Shown here one piece after another: positions 34,345 to 43,154 of a DNA stretch of 64,000 bases. The DNA is taken from assembly GCF_025359345.1 (NCBI RefSeq), contig NZ_JANYGQ010000020.1, forward strand, positions 186,001 through 250,000, given 5' to 3'. The first letter of the stretch is position 1; every line of letters starts with the position of its first letter. A model generated the notes under the pieces. That model had not been told where the DNA came from. It made no database searches and saw only the letters and a list, made by a program, of their open reading frames with translations. The position numbers were made by a program, and so were the translations under genes. Source of the DNA: Mucilaginibacter sp. (lineage in GTDB: Bacteria > Bacteroidota > Bacteroidia > Sphingobacteriales > Sphingobacteriaceae).

Positions 34345-35103
34345 ATGGAGATGAAATTGATATTGAAAAAGGTGCACATCTATCTTTACGTTTTTAGTGT
34401 AGCGCTGTCGTATTTTTTATTCTGGCCTTTTTTTAAGTTTTTTTCGCTTAAACCCAGCCGTTATCGCAACATGAACCGCTTTCGCAGGTACTGGGCGATA
34501 ATAAGCTCTGCGCTGGTAGGTTTCTTTTATCGGTTTACTTATGAAGAGCCTATCGATTGGAGCAAGGCTTACATAATTTGTCCTAATCATACCTCAAATC
34601 TTGATATTTCAGCCATGTGCGTACTGGTTAACACCAACTGCAGTTTTATGGGCAAAGAGGAATTGAAAGACGCGCTTGTAACCGGATTGTTTTTCCGCAC
34701 GGTTGATATCCCTGTAAACCGCGACAGCAAAATGTCATCGTACCGGGCGTTTAAAAAAGCTACTGAGAAATTACAGGACGGGATTACGCTTATAATTTTC
34801 CCCGAAGGAAAAATAAGCGACGATTATCCGCCAACTTTGCATGAGTTTAAGAACGGTCCGTTCCGTTTGGCTATCGAGCATAAAATTCCTATTATCCCGG
34901 TATCATCATCAAACACCTGGCTTAAGCTTTGGGATGATGGCACTAAACATGGTACGCGCCCGGGCATATGCGAGATTTATGTGCACAAACCCATAGAAAC
35001 AATAAACATGACTTTAGATGATTCCGATAATTTGCGCGATAAGGTTTATAATATTATTGCCGAAAAAATTGGCAGCGAGGGAATAGCCGCCGCGATGATA
35101 TGA
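34345..35103 (+). CDS. 1-acyl-sn-glycerol-3-phosphate acyltransferase-like protein (copy 1)
   Basis: 252 residues from ATG 34345 (a second ATG at 34351 aligns with the paralogue's MKL start). An N-terminal helix, then the LPLAT active site: NHTSNLDISAM (HxxxxD motif), KEELKDALVTGLFFRTVDIP, NRDSKMSSYRAF, and motif III FPEGKIS. The family puts a second acyl chain on lysophosphatidic acid or related lipids. It begins a four-gene run, overlapping the next gene by 4 bases, and is paralogous to 36844-37575. Confidence 0.9.
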   Translation: MEMKLILKKVHIYLYVFSVALSYFLFWPFFKFFSLKPSRYRNMNRFRRYWAIISSALVGFFYRFTYEEPIDWSKAYIICPNHTSNLDISAMCVLVNTNCSFMGKEELKDALVTGLFFRTVDIPVNRDSKMSSYRAFKKATEKLQDGITLIIFPEGKISDDYPPTLHEFKNGPFRLAIEHKIPIIPVSSSNTWLKLWDDGTKHGTRPGICEIYVHKPIETINMTLDDSDNLRDKVYNIIAEKIGSEGIAAAMI

Positions 35104-35471
35104 ATAGGATAGTAACTTGTACAAAAATTATTTTGCTGGTTGCCATCCCATTGATGGTTATTGCTAAAATATACCAGCTTAATAAAACCGATTTTGATAT
35201 GGATTTGCTGGCTAAACAGCTAACCCCTTTGCAAAGTCACATTAAACCAAATTGTAGCATCGGTTTTTACAACAACAGCAATGATCCCGCTTTATTTGTC
35301 GAGATGCAATATGTTATGGCACCCCAGGTTATCAGCAATAAAATTACGCCTGATACCTTGCTGGTAATACAATTTAACAACAAGCCCCTTACAACATTCT
35401 CTAATTACCGAGTTGTTGCGCAAAGCCAGGATAACGGCAGACAGGTATCGCTAATAACTAAAACTAACTAA
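35100..35471 (+). CDS. Small membrane-anchored hypothetical protein
   Basis: 123 residues, not recognised. One N-terminal helix (IILLVAIPLMVIAKIYQL), then a soluble domain that reads LDMDLLAKQL-like and MQYVMAPQVISNKITPDTLL, ending SQDNGRQVSLITKT. It overlaps the acyltransferase stop by 4 bases, and the polytopic gene starts one base after its own stop, so the three are translated together. It may be a subunit of the glycosyltransferase-like protein that follows (inference from position only). Confidence 0.65.
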   Translation: MNRIVTCTKIILLVAIPLMVIAKIYQLNKTDFDMDLLAKQLTPLQSHIKPNCSIGFYNNSNDPALFVEMQYVMAPQVISNKITPDTLLVIQFNNKPLTTFSNYRVVAQSQDNGRQVSLITKTN

Positions 35472-35472
35472 T

Positions 35473-36783
35473 ATGGTGCTGACAGTTACTTTTATTAACC
35501 TGCTGTTACTATACGTTGGGATAAATGCCGCTGTAAGAAAAATTACGTCTGGCGATAGCAGGGCATTAACGATACTTACATCCGCAATTAGCCTGGTAGT
35601 AGCCTTAAGTTTCGTGTATTACTTAATGCTGGTGTTAAATCAGAGTTTTGTTGTGCTTTTAATAATGTTAAGTGCTATAAACCTTGCCCATATTTTTTTT
35701 ACCAGGCATTCTTTTAAAAATTATCGGCTCAAACCACTAAGTAATAGCCACGTTTGGGCGCTGGCAGCGGCGTTTTTTTTAACCTGCTATTTCATGTTAT
35801 ATGCTAGTAAACATGGCAACTGGGACGCTTTTGCCATGTGGAACCTGCACGCAAAGTTTTTTTACCATCCGGAGTTGTGGAAACATCTTTTTACAAGTAA
35901 ACTAAGCTACTCCGCGCTTGATTACCCGATGATGCTACCATCAATAGTTGCTTTTTTTTGGAACGCAGTGGGTTCAATGTCGCCTTACGTGCCCTTACTT
36001 TTTGCATATGGGGTAATGTTAACCATCCCCTTATATACGTATTTCGCATTGCGCGACGAAGGTTTAAAGTGGTTGTCGCTTGTCGCTCTTGTAATATTTG
36101 TGACGGATAATAATTTTAAACAAATAGCAACTTCACAATGTGCTGATAGTTTACTTTCGTTATTGATTTTGATGGTTTTTGTGCAGTATGAGAAGCTCAA
36201 AGGCCAGATTAACAACCGGGCTTACCTGCTTGGATTTATTTGCGCATCGTGCGCCTGGGTAAAAAACGAGGGCCTGGTATTTTACGTGTTATTTACAGTC
36301 GGGTTTATTCTAAGCAACTACAAGCATCTCCGGGCGTTAAAAAAGTATTTGATAGGTGCAATTGTCCCAACGTTGGTGCTGGCGTCGTTCAAATTATTTT
36401 TTGCCCCTGCAAACGATTTAATTTCGGCAGATAACAAGCAATTGTTCTCGCTTTCGGTGGTATTAACAGATTGGAGCCGGTATGCCACAATTTTTAAATT
36501 TTGGCTTAGTACGTTGTTAAGCAATTATATATACGCTTTGATTTTAGTTTTCGCTGCTTTTGTAGTGAACCGGCGGCTTTTTGCATCAATGCCAGCTATA
36601 ATTATAGCTTTGCTGCTGCTGGGCTATTTTATAATATATCTGGTAACCCCGCATGATTTAAACTGGCACCTGTACACTTCATTGTACCGTATAATTCAGC
36701 ACGTCTATCCGGCTTTAATATACCTGATTTTGCTTGACTTTAAAGGACCACAAACACGCCAACATCTGGCGTTGCTGAGTTAA
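35473..36783 (+). CDS. Polytopic membrane protein, GT-C glycosyltransferase-like
   Basis: 436 residues with about ten hydrophobic segments. A loop near residues 115-130 reads HGNWDAFAMWNLHAKFFY. An aspartate after the second or third helix followed by W and a lysine/tyrosine is typical of GT-C enzymes (ArnT/PMT/DUF2029 type) that use polyprenyl-phosphate sugars on the periplasmic side. SYSALDYPMMLPSIVAFFWN and ASCAWVKNEGLVFYVLF are further conserved-looking segments. The sugar and acceptor are unknown. It lies between two acyltransferase paralogues, suggesting work on a lipid. Assignment is from topology and a single loop, so moderate. Confidence 0.6.
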   Translation: MVLTVTFINLLLLYVGINAAVRKITSGDSRALTILTSAISLVVALSFVYYLMLVLNQSFVVLLIMLSAINLAHIFFTRHSFKNYRLKPLSNSHVWALAAAFFLTCYFMLYASKHGNWDAFAMWNLHAKFFYHPELWKHLFTSKLSYSALDYPMMLPSIVAFFWNAVGSMSPYVPLLFAYGVMLTIPLYTYFALRDEGLKWLSLVALVIFVTDNNFKQIATSQCADSLLSLLILMVFVQYEKLKGQINNRAYLLGFICASCAWVKNEGLVFYVLFTVGFILSNYKHLRALKKYLIGAIVPTLVLASFKLFFAPANDLISADNKQLFSLSVVLTDWSRYATIFKFWLSTLLSNYIYALILVFAAFVVNRRLFASMPAIIIALLLLGYFIIYLVTPHDLNWHLYTSLYRIIQHVYPALIYLILLDFKGPQTRQHLALLS

Positions 36784-36829
36784 TAACCAATTCAATCTAA
36801 CCCATCATAATCAAGTAGTCAAATTTATC

Positions 36830-36837
36830 TATTTTTG
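36830..36837 (+). promoter_or_regulatory. Putative -7 promoter element of the second acyltransferase
   Basis: TATTTTTG, TAnnTTTG type, seven bases before ATG 36844; no clear -33. Confidence 0.4.
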
Positions 36838-36843
36838 GGAACC

Positions 36844-37575
36844 ATGAAACTCGCCTTAAAAAAGATTCATACGCACTTTTACAGGTACAGTGTGGCTTTC
36901 TTTTTTCTGCTTGTTTGGCCAATTTTATATTTTTTATCGCGCCGGCAGATCCGCTTTAAGCACATTAATGGCATAAGGAGGTTTATCATTTTTTGCAGCA
37001 CCGTTATTTCGGGAATATTTTTTAATGTTGATTATGAAACAAGTGTAGATTGGAAGCGCACGTATATTATAGTTGGCAACCACACCTCGAACCTTGATGT
37101 TTCGGCAATAAACCTGGCGGCAAAAAATAACCATTGTTTTATAGGTAAAGAGGAACTGCTGAGCAACCTGGTGCTGGGGTTCTTTTTCAGGACGATTGAT
37201 ATTACCGTTAACCGGGACAGCAAAATTTCATCATTCCGGGCGTTTAAAACAGCCGCCGAAAGGATAAAGAATGGTGTAAGCGTTGTTATTTTCCCCGAAG
37301 CCACTATCCCGGACGATTACCCCCCGACCTTATTTCCTTTTAAAAATGGCGCGTTCCGCCTTGCTATTGAACTGAAAGTACCCATTATACCAATAACATC
37401 AGTTAATACCTGGAAAGTTTTATGGGATACTGGTAGCGAATTTGGCAGCAGGCCGGGTATTTGTGATATATTTGTGCACAAAGCTATTGAGACGGCTCAT
37501 TTAACCGTTGATGACGCCGACACTCTGCGGGATGAAGTACATGAGATTATTAAACAGAAATTAGCAACAGCATGA
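36844..37575 (+). CDS. 1-acyl-sn-glycerol-3-phosphate acyltransferase-like protein (copy 2)
   Basis: 243 residues from ATG 36844. Same layout as copy 1: RYSVAFFFLLVWPILYF helix, NHTSNLDVSAI (HxxxxD), NRDSKISSFRAFKTAAER, but motif III reads FPEATIP instead of FPEG. Overall it is clearly a paralogue with extended identity to copy 1. It overlaps gatC by 4 bases. The Gly-to-Ala change in motif III may affect acyl or phosphate binding; function as an acyltransferase is still likely because the HxxxxD dyad is intact. Confidence 0.88.
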   Translation: MKLALKKIHTHFYRYSVAFFFLLVWPILYFLSRRQIRFKHINGIRRFIIFCSTVISGIFFNVDYETSVDWKRTYIIVGNHTSNLDVSAINLAAKNNHCFIGKEELLSNLVLGFFFRTIDITVNRDSKISSFRAFKTAAERIKNGVSVVIFPEATIPDDYPPTLFPFKNGAFRLAIELKVPIIPITSVNTWKVLWDTGSEFGSRPGICDIFVHKAIETAHLTVDDADTLRDEVHEIIKQKLATA

Positions 37576-37862
37576 CCATTGATAAAGAGACCGTTGATAA
37601 AATAGCGCATCTTGCCCGCCTCGAACTTAGTGCCGGCGAAACCGACGAGATGATAAAGGATATGAGCAAGATACTCGATTTTATGGCCAAGCTTAATGAA
37701 ATTGATACATCGGGTGTTGAGCCGCTTGTTTATATGACCGATGAAGTAAACGTGCTGCGTGAAGATGTGGTGAACCAACAAATTACCCACGAGGAAGCTT
37801 TGCTGAATGCACCTAAGCACGATGATGACTATTTTTTGGTGGCAAAAGTGATAGAGAAGTAA
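37572..37862 (+). CDS. gatC: Aspartyl/glutamyl-tRNA amidotransferase subunit C
   Basis: 96 residues, normal GatC length. It starts DKETVDKIAHLARLELSAGE, with MIKDMSKILDFMAKLNEIDT and SGVEPLVYM, NVLREDVV. GatC wraps and stabilises GatA-GatB in making Gln-tRNA-Gln and/or Asn-tRNA-Asn. It overlaps the second acyltransferase by 4 bases; gatA and gatB are not adjacent, as is often the case in this phylum. Confidence 0.93.
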   Translation: MTIDKETVDKIAHLARLELSAGETDEMIKDMSKILDFMAKLNEIDTSGVEPLVYMTDEVNVLREDVVNQQITHEEALLNAPKHDDDYFLVAKVIEK

Positions 37863-38005
37863 GTCCGAAGTCCGAAGTCCGAAAGTCCGAAAGACGCTGC
37901 GCTGCTTTGATAGACTGTTTATTTGATATTGACTTGCCGATCCCAACTTTTTTCTGTCTTTGCCGTCTTTTCGGACTTTACTGACTTTCCTGACTTTTCT
38001 GACTT
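37862..38005. repeat. Intergenic word repeat, AGTCCGAA family with inverted arm
   Basis: AGTCCGAAGTCCGAAGTCCG and AAAGTCCGAAAG at 37862-37893 face TTTTCGGACTTTACTGACTT and TCCTGACTTTTCTGACTTC at 37969-38006, across about 75 bases. The same word fills 48951-49086. The gap separates gatC and the ABC ATPase, both on the plus strand. Confidence 0.75.
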
Positions 38006-38052
38006 CAAACTGTAACAAAACCTACCTTACCATAGTCAAACAACAAAAACAC

Positions 38053-38778
38053 ATGCAACCACTTATTAGTCTTACAGATATCGGGCGTAAATATGTTATT
38101 GGTACTGAGATAATTCATGCCTTAAAATCTGTTACATTAACTATTAATAAGGGGGAATTTGTTGCGCTGATGGGACCTTCAGGTTCAGGTAAATCAACGC
38201 TGATGAATATATTAGGTTGTTTGGATACGCCTACCAAAGGCGAGTATATATTGAATGGAATTAATGTTAGCCACATGACGGATAACGAACTGGCTGAAGT
38301 ACGTAATACCGAGATCGGCTTTGTTTTCCAAACATTTAATCTGCTGCCACGTAACACCGCCCTTGACAATGTTGCCCTGCCATTGGTTTATGCTGGTATT
38401 AATAAAGAAAACAGGCAGGCCCGCGCCAAAAAGAGCCTGGAAAACGTAGGACTTGGCAACCGAATGGATCATAAACCTAACGAGTTGTCGGGGGGGCAGC
38501 GCCAGCGTGTAGCTGTAGCTCGTGCATTGATTAACGATCCATCTATCATATTGGCCGATGAACCTACCGGTAACCTGGATACCAAGACCTCCATTGAAAT
38601 TATGGGGTTATTGGAAGATATCCACGCCAAAGGCAATACAATTATACTCGTTACCCACGAAGAAGACATTGCTATGCACGCCCATCGTATAGTGCGCATG
38701 CGCGATGGTTTGGTAGAAAATGATTACGCTAATCCAAATGTTATTACTGTTGACAGAAGTAAAGTAGTAGTGGAGTAA
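38053..38778 (+). CDS. ABC transporter ATP-binding protein (MacB/LolD type)
   Basis: 241 residues from ATG 38053, where [20 protein letters not shown] starts. Walker [14 protein letters not shown]-loop [11 protein letters not shown], signature [15 protein letters not shown], Walker [14 protein letters not shown] and switch VTHEEDIA. The sequence class is the LolD/MacB type, which powers lipoprotein or macrolide/substrate extrusion through FtsX-like permeases. Such a permease is encoded at 47705-48952, not next to it. An in-frame extension upstream runs into the repeat and is unlikely to be coding. Confidence 0.93.
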   Translation: MQPLISLTDIGRKYVIGTEIIHALKSVTLTINKGEFVALMGPSGSGKSTLMNILGCLDTPTKGEYILNGINVSHMTDNELAEVRNTEIGFVFQTFNLLPRNTALDNVALPLVYAGINKENRQARAKKSLENVGLGNRMDHKPNELSGGQRQRVAVARALINDPSIILADEPTGNLDTKTSIEIMGLLEDIHAKGNTIILVTHEEDIAMHAHRIVRMRDGLVENDYANPNVITVDRSKVVVE

Positions 38779-38791
38779 TCTTGTTGCTATT

Positions 38792-39241
38792 TCAGTCGAA
38801 CCCGATAAAGTTTTCGTCCCTGGCGTGGTCTTCTAATATCTCGAGCAGTAGTTCCCACTGCTTTATTTCAAATGGAATTAAAATTTGCTCGTTGCTGCTT
38901 TTAACTTCAAAACCTTTTTTTACAAGTGTTATAGTTTCTATCTCGGTCCACAGAATACATTTGGGTTTGCCAAAAATACTTTTCGCTATTACTTGATTTA
39001 CGGCGGCAATTACTATACAATTAAACTTTTTTGCGATGAGTTTAACGCCGCAAAAACCTAGCATGATAATGAGCAATATGCCGATGTAAAATTCTTTATC
39101 TGCATGTTCAAATCCTTTAAGCAGCATTATTACTGCCATTCCGGCTGCCATTGTTAGACATAAAATTCCCCAAGCCAGGTAGGAGTTTCCTATGGTAAAC
39201 GTCACAGGCAAAATATAGTCGGACTCTACGGTGTTTTCCAT
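38792..39241 (-). CDS. Hypothetical membrane protein
   Basis: 149 residues from ATG 39241 (an in-frame TTG lies 9 bases upstream). Two hydrophobic segments, near residues 23-41 and 51-68, with a short polar link (LKGFEHADKEFY) between; then a soluble C-terminal part reading KSIFGKPKCILWTEIETITL and VKKGFEVKSSNEQILIPFEI, which resembles the PH-like domains of YcxB/DUF-type membrane proteins. Not recognised further. It converges with the ABC ATPase and is followed by the hypothetical gene at 39300. Confidence 0.55.
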   Translation of the reverse strand: MENTVESDYILPVTFTIGNSYLAWGILCLTMAAGMAVIMLLKGFEHADKEFYIGILLIIMLGFCGVKLIAKKFNCIVIAAVNQVIAKSIFGKPKCILWTEIETITLVKKGFEVKSSNEQILIPFEIKQWELLLEILEDHARDENFIGFD

Positions 39242-39299
39242 ATTTAACAATATGATACCAGGTGTAATAGCTGGTGAGTTGCTATTAAGTATAATCTCT

Positions 39300-39920
39300 T
39301 CAGCAATGTGAACAAACGCGGGTTATAAATTCGGCAAGGTGGAGTGTTTTTTCGGCTGATACCGGTTCATTGTTACCTACGATAAGGGTATGTTCAACTA
39401 TTTCAATCAAAAAATGGTCGTGGCGGATATCCATAACCGCATTGCGGAATCTCCGGTCGACGCCTTTAAGCGCCTTTTCGCGGTCGTTAACCAATACGTA
39501 AAATGTGTCGCTAAATGCTTTGTCTTCAGCAAAATCCAATTCAACAGGGTGCACCAGTTCAATAATTTTATCCGCCAGTGTCTCACGCCGTATCAGCATA
39601 CGGCCAAAGTCAGCTTTTAAAAATGCAAGGGCCCATATTTGATAGTCCTTGTCGCCGGAGACCTTCCCTTGTCCGGGGTGACGGGATTCGGTTTCAACAA
39701 AAAGAATATAACAGTCGTTGTTATTATCCTGCTTGATAACAAACGAGTCACGTACGGTAATTTCAAGATAGTTTTTAAAAACTTCAAACAATTCCAGGTG
39801 GAAATCAATTTCGCCGGTAAATTCTAAATTGAATTTTAATTTAAGAATAGTGTACGATTTGTAATAACTTTCTATTTCTTCTTGGGTAAGTCCGTTGGTA
39901 TCAAAAGGGTAGTTGTCCAT
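39300..39920 (-). CDS. Hypothetical protein
   Basis: 206 residues from ATG 39920, no signal peptide and no clear membrane segment. It begins MDNYPFDTNGLTQEEIESYY. The middle has FLKADFGRMLIRRETLADKI and the end RFRNAVMDIRHDHFLIEIVE. I do not recognise the family. It lies 59 bases from the membrane gene, same strand, so the two may be one unit. Confidence 0.55.
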   Translation of the reverse strand: MDNYPFDTNGLTQEEIESYYKSYTILKLKFNLEFTGEIDFHLELFEVFKNYLEITVRDSFVIKQDNNNDCYILFVETESRHPGQGKVSGDKDYQIWALAFLKADFGRMLIRRETLADKIIELVHPVELDFAEDKAFSDTFYVLVNDREKALKGVDRRFRNAVMDIRHDHFLIEIVEHTLIVGNNEPVSAEKTLHLAEFITRVCSHC

Positions 39921-40158
39921 CACTTAATTAAAACGCCAAATTAACTTGTTTTATTTATTAGTAAATATAAAATTTCATTTTTGAGTATTAAGCTCATCTT
40001 GAGGCCATTGTTCCAGATTGATGACATAATAATTTCAAGCATTAAAGAAATGAAAAATAAATTTTGAATTAGTTAAATAAATTTAGTGAAAGTATTGTTG
40101 AAATAAATATTTTTGTTGGTAAATGAAAAATATATAATCCAGGTATTTTTCATCATTA

Positions 40159-41475
40159 ATGCGGAAAGAAAACCTTAACTATTACAATTTTTATCTCTTT
40201 GTTTTTTTTATAATAGTTGCGCCTGCAACTGTTTGTGGCCAGTATGAGTACAAAAATGTCGACAGCTATAAATCATTCCTGCAAAAAAATACGATTCAAA
40301 ATACACTGCAATTAGATAAAAAAATACAAAAGCAGTACAGCAATATTATCGACGAAAAAAATAACGAATTGATTGACCGGTTAAAATCAAAGGATTTTCT
40401 GTTCGATACCGTAGCCTATCCTTACCTGAATTCGATATTTAACCATGTGCTGTTATCCAATTCGCTGGATAAAAACCAGTTTCACTTTTTTATCGACCGC
40501 ACTTTTGATGTAAACGCCTACAGTTTTGAAGATGGCACAGTCGTGTGTAACCTGGGCTTGCTGGGGGGAATGGAAAATGAAAGCCAGTTAGCAATGGTTT
40601 TTTGCCACGAGATTGGGCACTATCTGCTTATGCATAGTAATATATCGATAATTAGTAAGCTTAATAGATATAATTCACACGAGTTTTTAACCCAGATAAA
40701 GCAAATAAAGAAACAGGAGTATAATACCAAAAAGCAACTGGAGAATTTATTGCTTACAGATGTTTTTGACAGGAGCAGGCACAGTCGCGGACAGGAAAAA
40801 GCTGCCGACTCACTGGGTATGATATTGTTTAGCAATACAAAATATGGTGCTAAAACTGTGCCCGCCATTTTTGATTATCTCAATTCGGCCGAAGGCCTAC
40901 CGAACGCAATTACAATCCAATCTTTTCTTGACAAGGAAAAAATTACGATTGATGATTTTTCGGTCGCTGCCCCTCCAAAAAGGATTCACTTCGGTACTAC
41001 TGAGAAAAAGGGAATAATTGATTCCCTGAAAACCCACCCCGATTGCGATAAGCGAAAGCTACAAATGCAAAGTTTTTTCGGGCTGAACCCCAAGCCAGGT
41101 GTTGATTTTATTACCGGCAGCAAACAGGACCTGGAGAAAATAAAAAAATACGCACTTTTTGAAGAGGCCAGGTATTCGAAGGACAAAGGTAACCTGGGCC
41201 TTTACCTGTACCAGCTTATTCAAATAGACGCGATGTTTCCTGCAGACAAGTACACTAAAAGCTGGATTTACAACACACTAACATCGTTATACACGCATCA
41301 TAAAGCTCATACTTTTCATGAGGTGGTAAATGCTGTGTATATCCCGAAGAATGATAAAGACCAATATGCTACGCTTTTAAAATTATTGGATAACCTGAGC
41401 CTGGAAAAATTAGACGAAATCATCAACGCGTATTACGCAAATAATAATTCATTTATCAGAATTACTAAAAATTAA
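40159..41475 (+). CDS. Secreted M48-like metallopeptidase
   Basis: 438 residues with an N-terminal hydrophobic signal (YLFVFFIIVAPATVCG). The zinc site is AMVFCHEIGHYLLMH (His150, Glu151, His154) and the third ligand is the EKAAD around Glu213, as in M48 family peptidases. The domain before it contains HFFIDRTFDVNAYSFEDGTV, similar to Oma1/BepA-like 'NAFALPGG' regions. C-terminal helical half. The next gene starts 18 bases after its stop, so the two probably work together. Envelope protein quality control is a reasonable guess. Confidence 0.78.
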   Translation: MRKENLNYYNFYLFVFFIIVAPATVCGQYEYKNVDSYKSFLQKNTIQNTLQLDKKIQKQYSNIIDEKNNELIDRLKSKDFLFDTVAYPYLNSIFNHVLLSNSLDKNQFHFFIDRTFDVNAYSFEDGTVVCNLGLLGGMENESQLAMVFCHEIGHYLLMHSNISIISKLNRYNSHEFLTQIKQIKKQEYNTKKQLENLLLTDVFDRSRHSRGQEKAADSLGMILFSNTKYGAKTVPAIFDYLNSAEGLPNAITIQSFLDKEKITIDDFSVAAPPKRIHFGTTEKKGIIDSLKTHPDCDKRKLQMQSFFGLNPKPGVDFITGSKQDLEKIKKYALFEEARYSKDKGNLGLYLYQLIQIDAMFPADKYTKSWIYNTLTSLYTHHKAHTFHEVVNAVYIPKNDKDQYATLLKLLDNLSLEKLDEIINAYYANNNSFIRITKN

Positions 41476-41493
41476 CAAATCCCTAATTAAATC

Positions 41494-43035
41494 ATGAAGT
41501 TTAAACTATTACTGATCATTTTCCTGGCCATTTCTGCAACGCAAAGCTTCGCGCAAAATGCTGCGAAGGCTTTTAGCGACGTGAAAAATGTTACCGTCCG
41601 CAACGTCGGAATTATTAAAAAAAATAACATCGTAAAGGGGTATTTTACTTTTTACGAGTACGACAAGGCCGACAAAAAGAATCTTATTTACAAACTAAAC
41701 CTGGTTGACGAAAACTTAAACGACCTGGGCACGAAAGAAATTACCGGCCCCAAAGACTGGGAACTGGTAAGCAGCGGCTTTGATGGCAATAACTTTTGTT
41801 TTAAATTTTACGATGATAAAAAACGCACATTCGAACTAAAAGTATATAACCAGGATGGTGTAGAAGTGGTTTCAAACCCGTTGAAAATAAATTACAAGCC
41901 TTCGAGTAATTCGAAGTACGAGATGTACCAGCAAATGACAAGCCCGGAGCTAAATATTGTTGAAAATAACGGCTTTGTTGATTATACGTTTAATGACCCC
42001 AATGATGCATTTATCATCAGCTACGCTAATGGCAATACGAAAAATACCTGGCAACAAACTTATCAACCTGAGGGTAAATCGAAAGTTATGCTGCCAACAT
42101 TTTTGAACGGGAACGATGAAGTGATTTTAACAGCCGTGACCCGTATTGAAAAAGGTATGTATAATACCAAAACACAGCATACCGTATTGGCAAGCAGTGC
42201 AAAAAACGGTGCCCAGCTGTTTGAGGTATCAACAGAAATTGATGATAACCATGTAGTACCGATTAACGCAATTTTTGAAAATGGAAATATTGTAGTGATT
42301 GGACTGAACTATAAGTCGACCAAAACTCTTACTTCCCCGCCGGATGGCATAGCTTTTCTGATATTTGATAAAAATGGCAAGCTGGTTAAAAGTAATTTTA
42401 AAACATTTGAGGAGACTTTAGGTAAATTTTTACCACTAGAAGACCATAAGTTGAAAGACGGTTATTATCTGTACATACACGATATAGTGCGCACGCGTAG
42501 AAACACCAACCTTGTAGTAGCCGAAAAATTTAAAAAAGTTGTCGACGTGGGCGGGGCTGCGCTATCGTTATTCAGCAGTAAAGCCGGACCTATTAAATTG
42601 CAACTTGAAAATATGGTAGTTATGGAATACGATTTGGACGGCAACCTGTTGCAGGCCAAAGAAATACCAAAAGCTAAAGGGAGCACTGGTGTATTCCCAT
42701 CTTACACAGGCTTTCTGACGCCGTACCTTTTAGCCACGGTATCTGACATATTTGGCTGGATGGACTATATGTACACCGTTAAAAGCGATGACAATGGCGA
42801 TATAACCTTTAGCTTTGTTGATTATGACAGGCTTGACGCCGGTGCGAAAAAAACCGAAAATTTTGGACAGATAAAATACCACGATGGTAAAATAACTGTC
42901 GACAAGATTCCTGTTAAAAACGAGAAAGCAACTTTTTCGCGTTTAATGAGAGCCAGCACAAACCATGTGTTGCAGGTAAACTATTTTAAAAAGGAAAAGA
43001 AACTTACCATGGATATGATTAAGCTGAACAACTAA
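41494..43035 (+). CDS. Secreted protein of unknown function (DUF6770-like)
   Basis: 513 residues. Clear signal peptide (LLLIIFLAISATQSFAQ). The mature protein is rich in beta strands with repeating 'KLNLVDENLNDLGTKEI' and 'DGNLLQAKEIPKAKGS' segments, suggesting a beta-propeller-like fold. I tentatively place it in DUF6770 on the SDVKNVTVRNVGIIKKNNIV opening. It follows the M48-like gene by 18 bases. It ends in front of a strong hairpin terminator. Role unknown. Confidence 0.7.
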   Translation: MKFKLLLIIFLAISATQSFAQNAAKAFSDVKNVTVRNVGIIKKNNIVKGYFTFYEYDKADKKNLIYKLNLVDENLNDLGTKEITGPKDWELVSSGFDGNNFCFKFYDDKKRTFELKVYNQDGVEVVSNPLKINYKPSSNSKYEMYQQMTSPELNIVENNGFVDYTFNDPNDAFIISYANGNTKNTWQQTYQPEGKSKVMLPTFLNGNDEVILTAVTRIEKGMYNTKTQHTVLASSAKNGAQLFEVSTEIDDNHVVPINAIFENGNIVVIGLNYKSTKTLTSPPDGIAFLIFDKNGKLVKSNFKTFEETLGKFLPLEDHKLKDGYYLYIHDIVRTRRNTNLVVAEKFKKVVDVGGAALSLFSSKAGPIKLQLENMVVMEYDLDGNLLQAKEIPKAKGSTGVFPSYTGFLTPYLLATVSDIFGWMDYMYTVKSDDNGDITFSFVDYDRLDAGAKKTENFGQIKYHDGKITVDKIPVKNEKATFSRLMRASTNHVLQVNYFKKEKKLTMDMIKLNN

Positions 43036-43045
43036 ATGTTTAGCA

Positions 43046-43096
43046 AAAAAGCCCGGTATGGCAAACTGCATTTTAGTTTGCCATATCGGGCTTTTT
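43046..43096. terminator. Bidirectional intrinsic terminator
   Basis: 22-bp stem (43046-43067 with 43075-43096; one G-T wobble), loop of 7 bases, A-run before and T-run after. It lies between the convergent DUF6770-like and GH19 genes and should work for both. Confidence 0.9.
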
Positions 43097-43154
43097 GTAA
43101 AGGACGCGCGTAGCTGAATTTCGCTGGCTCCATTTTATTTGAAACGGCCTAAAC

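Noticed and set aside
37960..38052. Upstream extension of the ABC ATPase
   Set aside because: Encoded by the right arm of the AGTCCGAA repeat; low-complexity and not ATPase-like.
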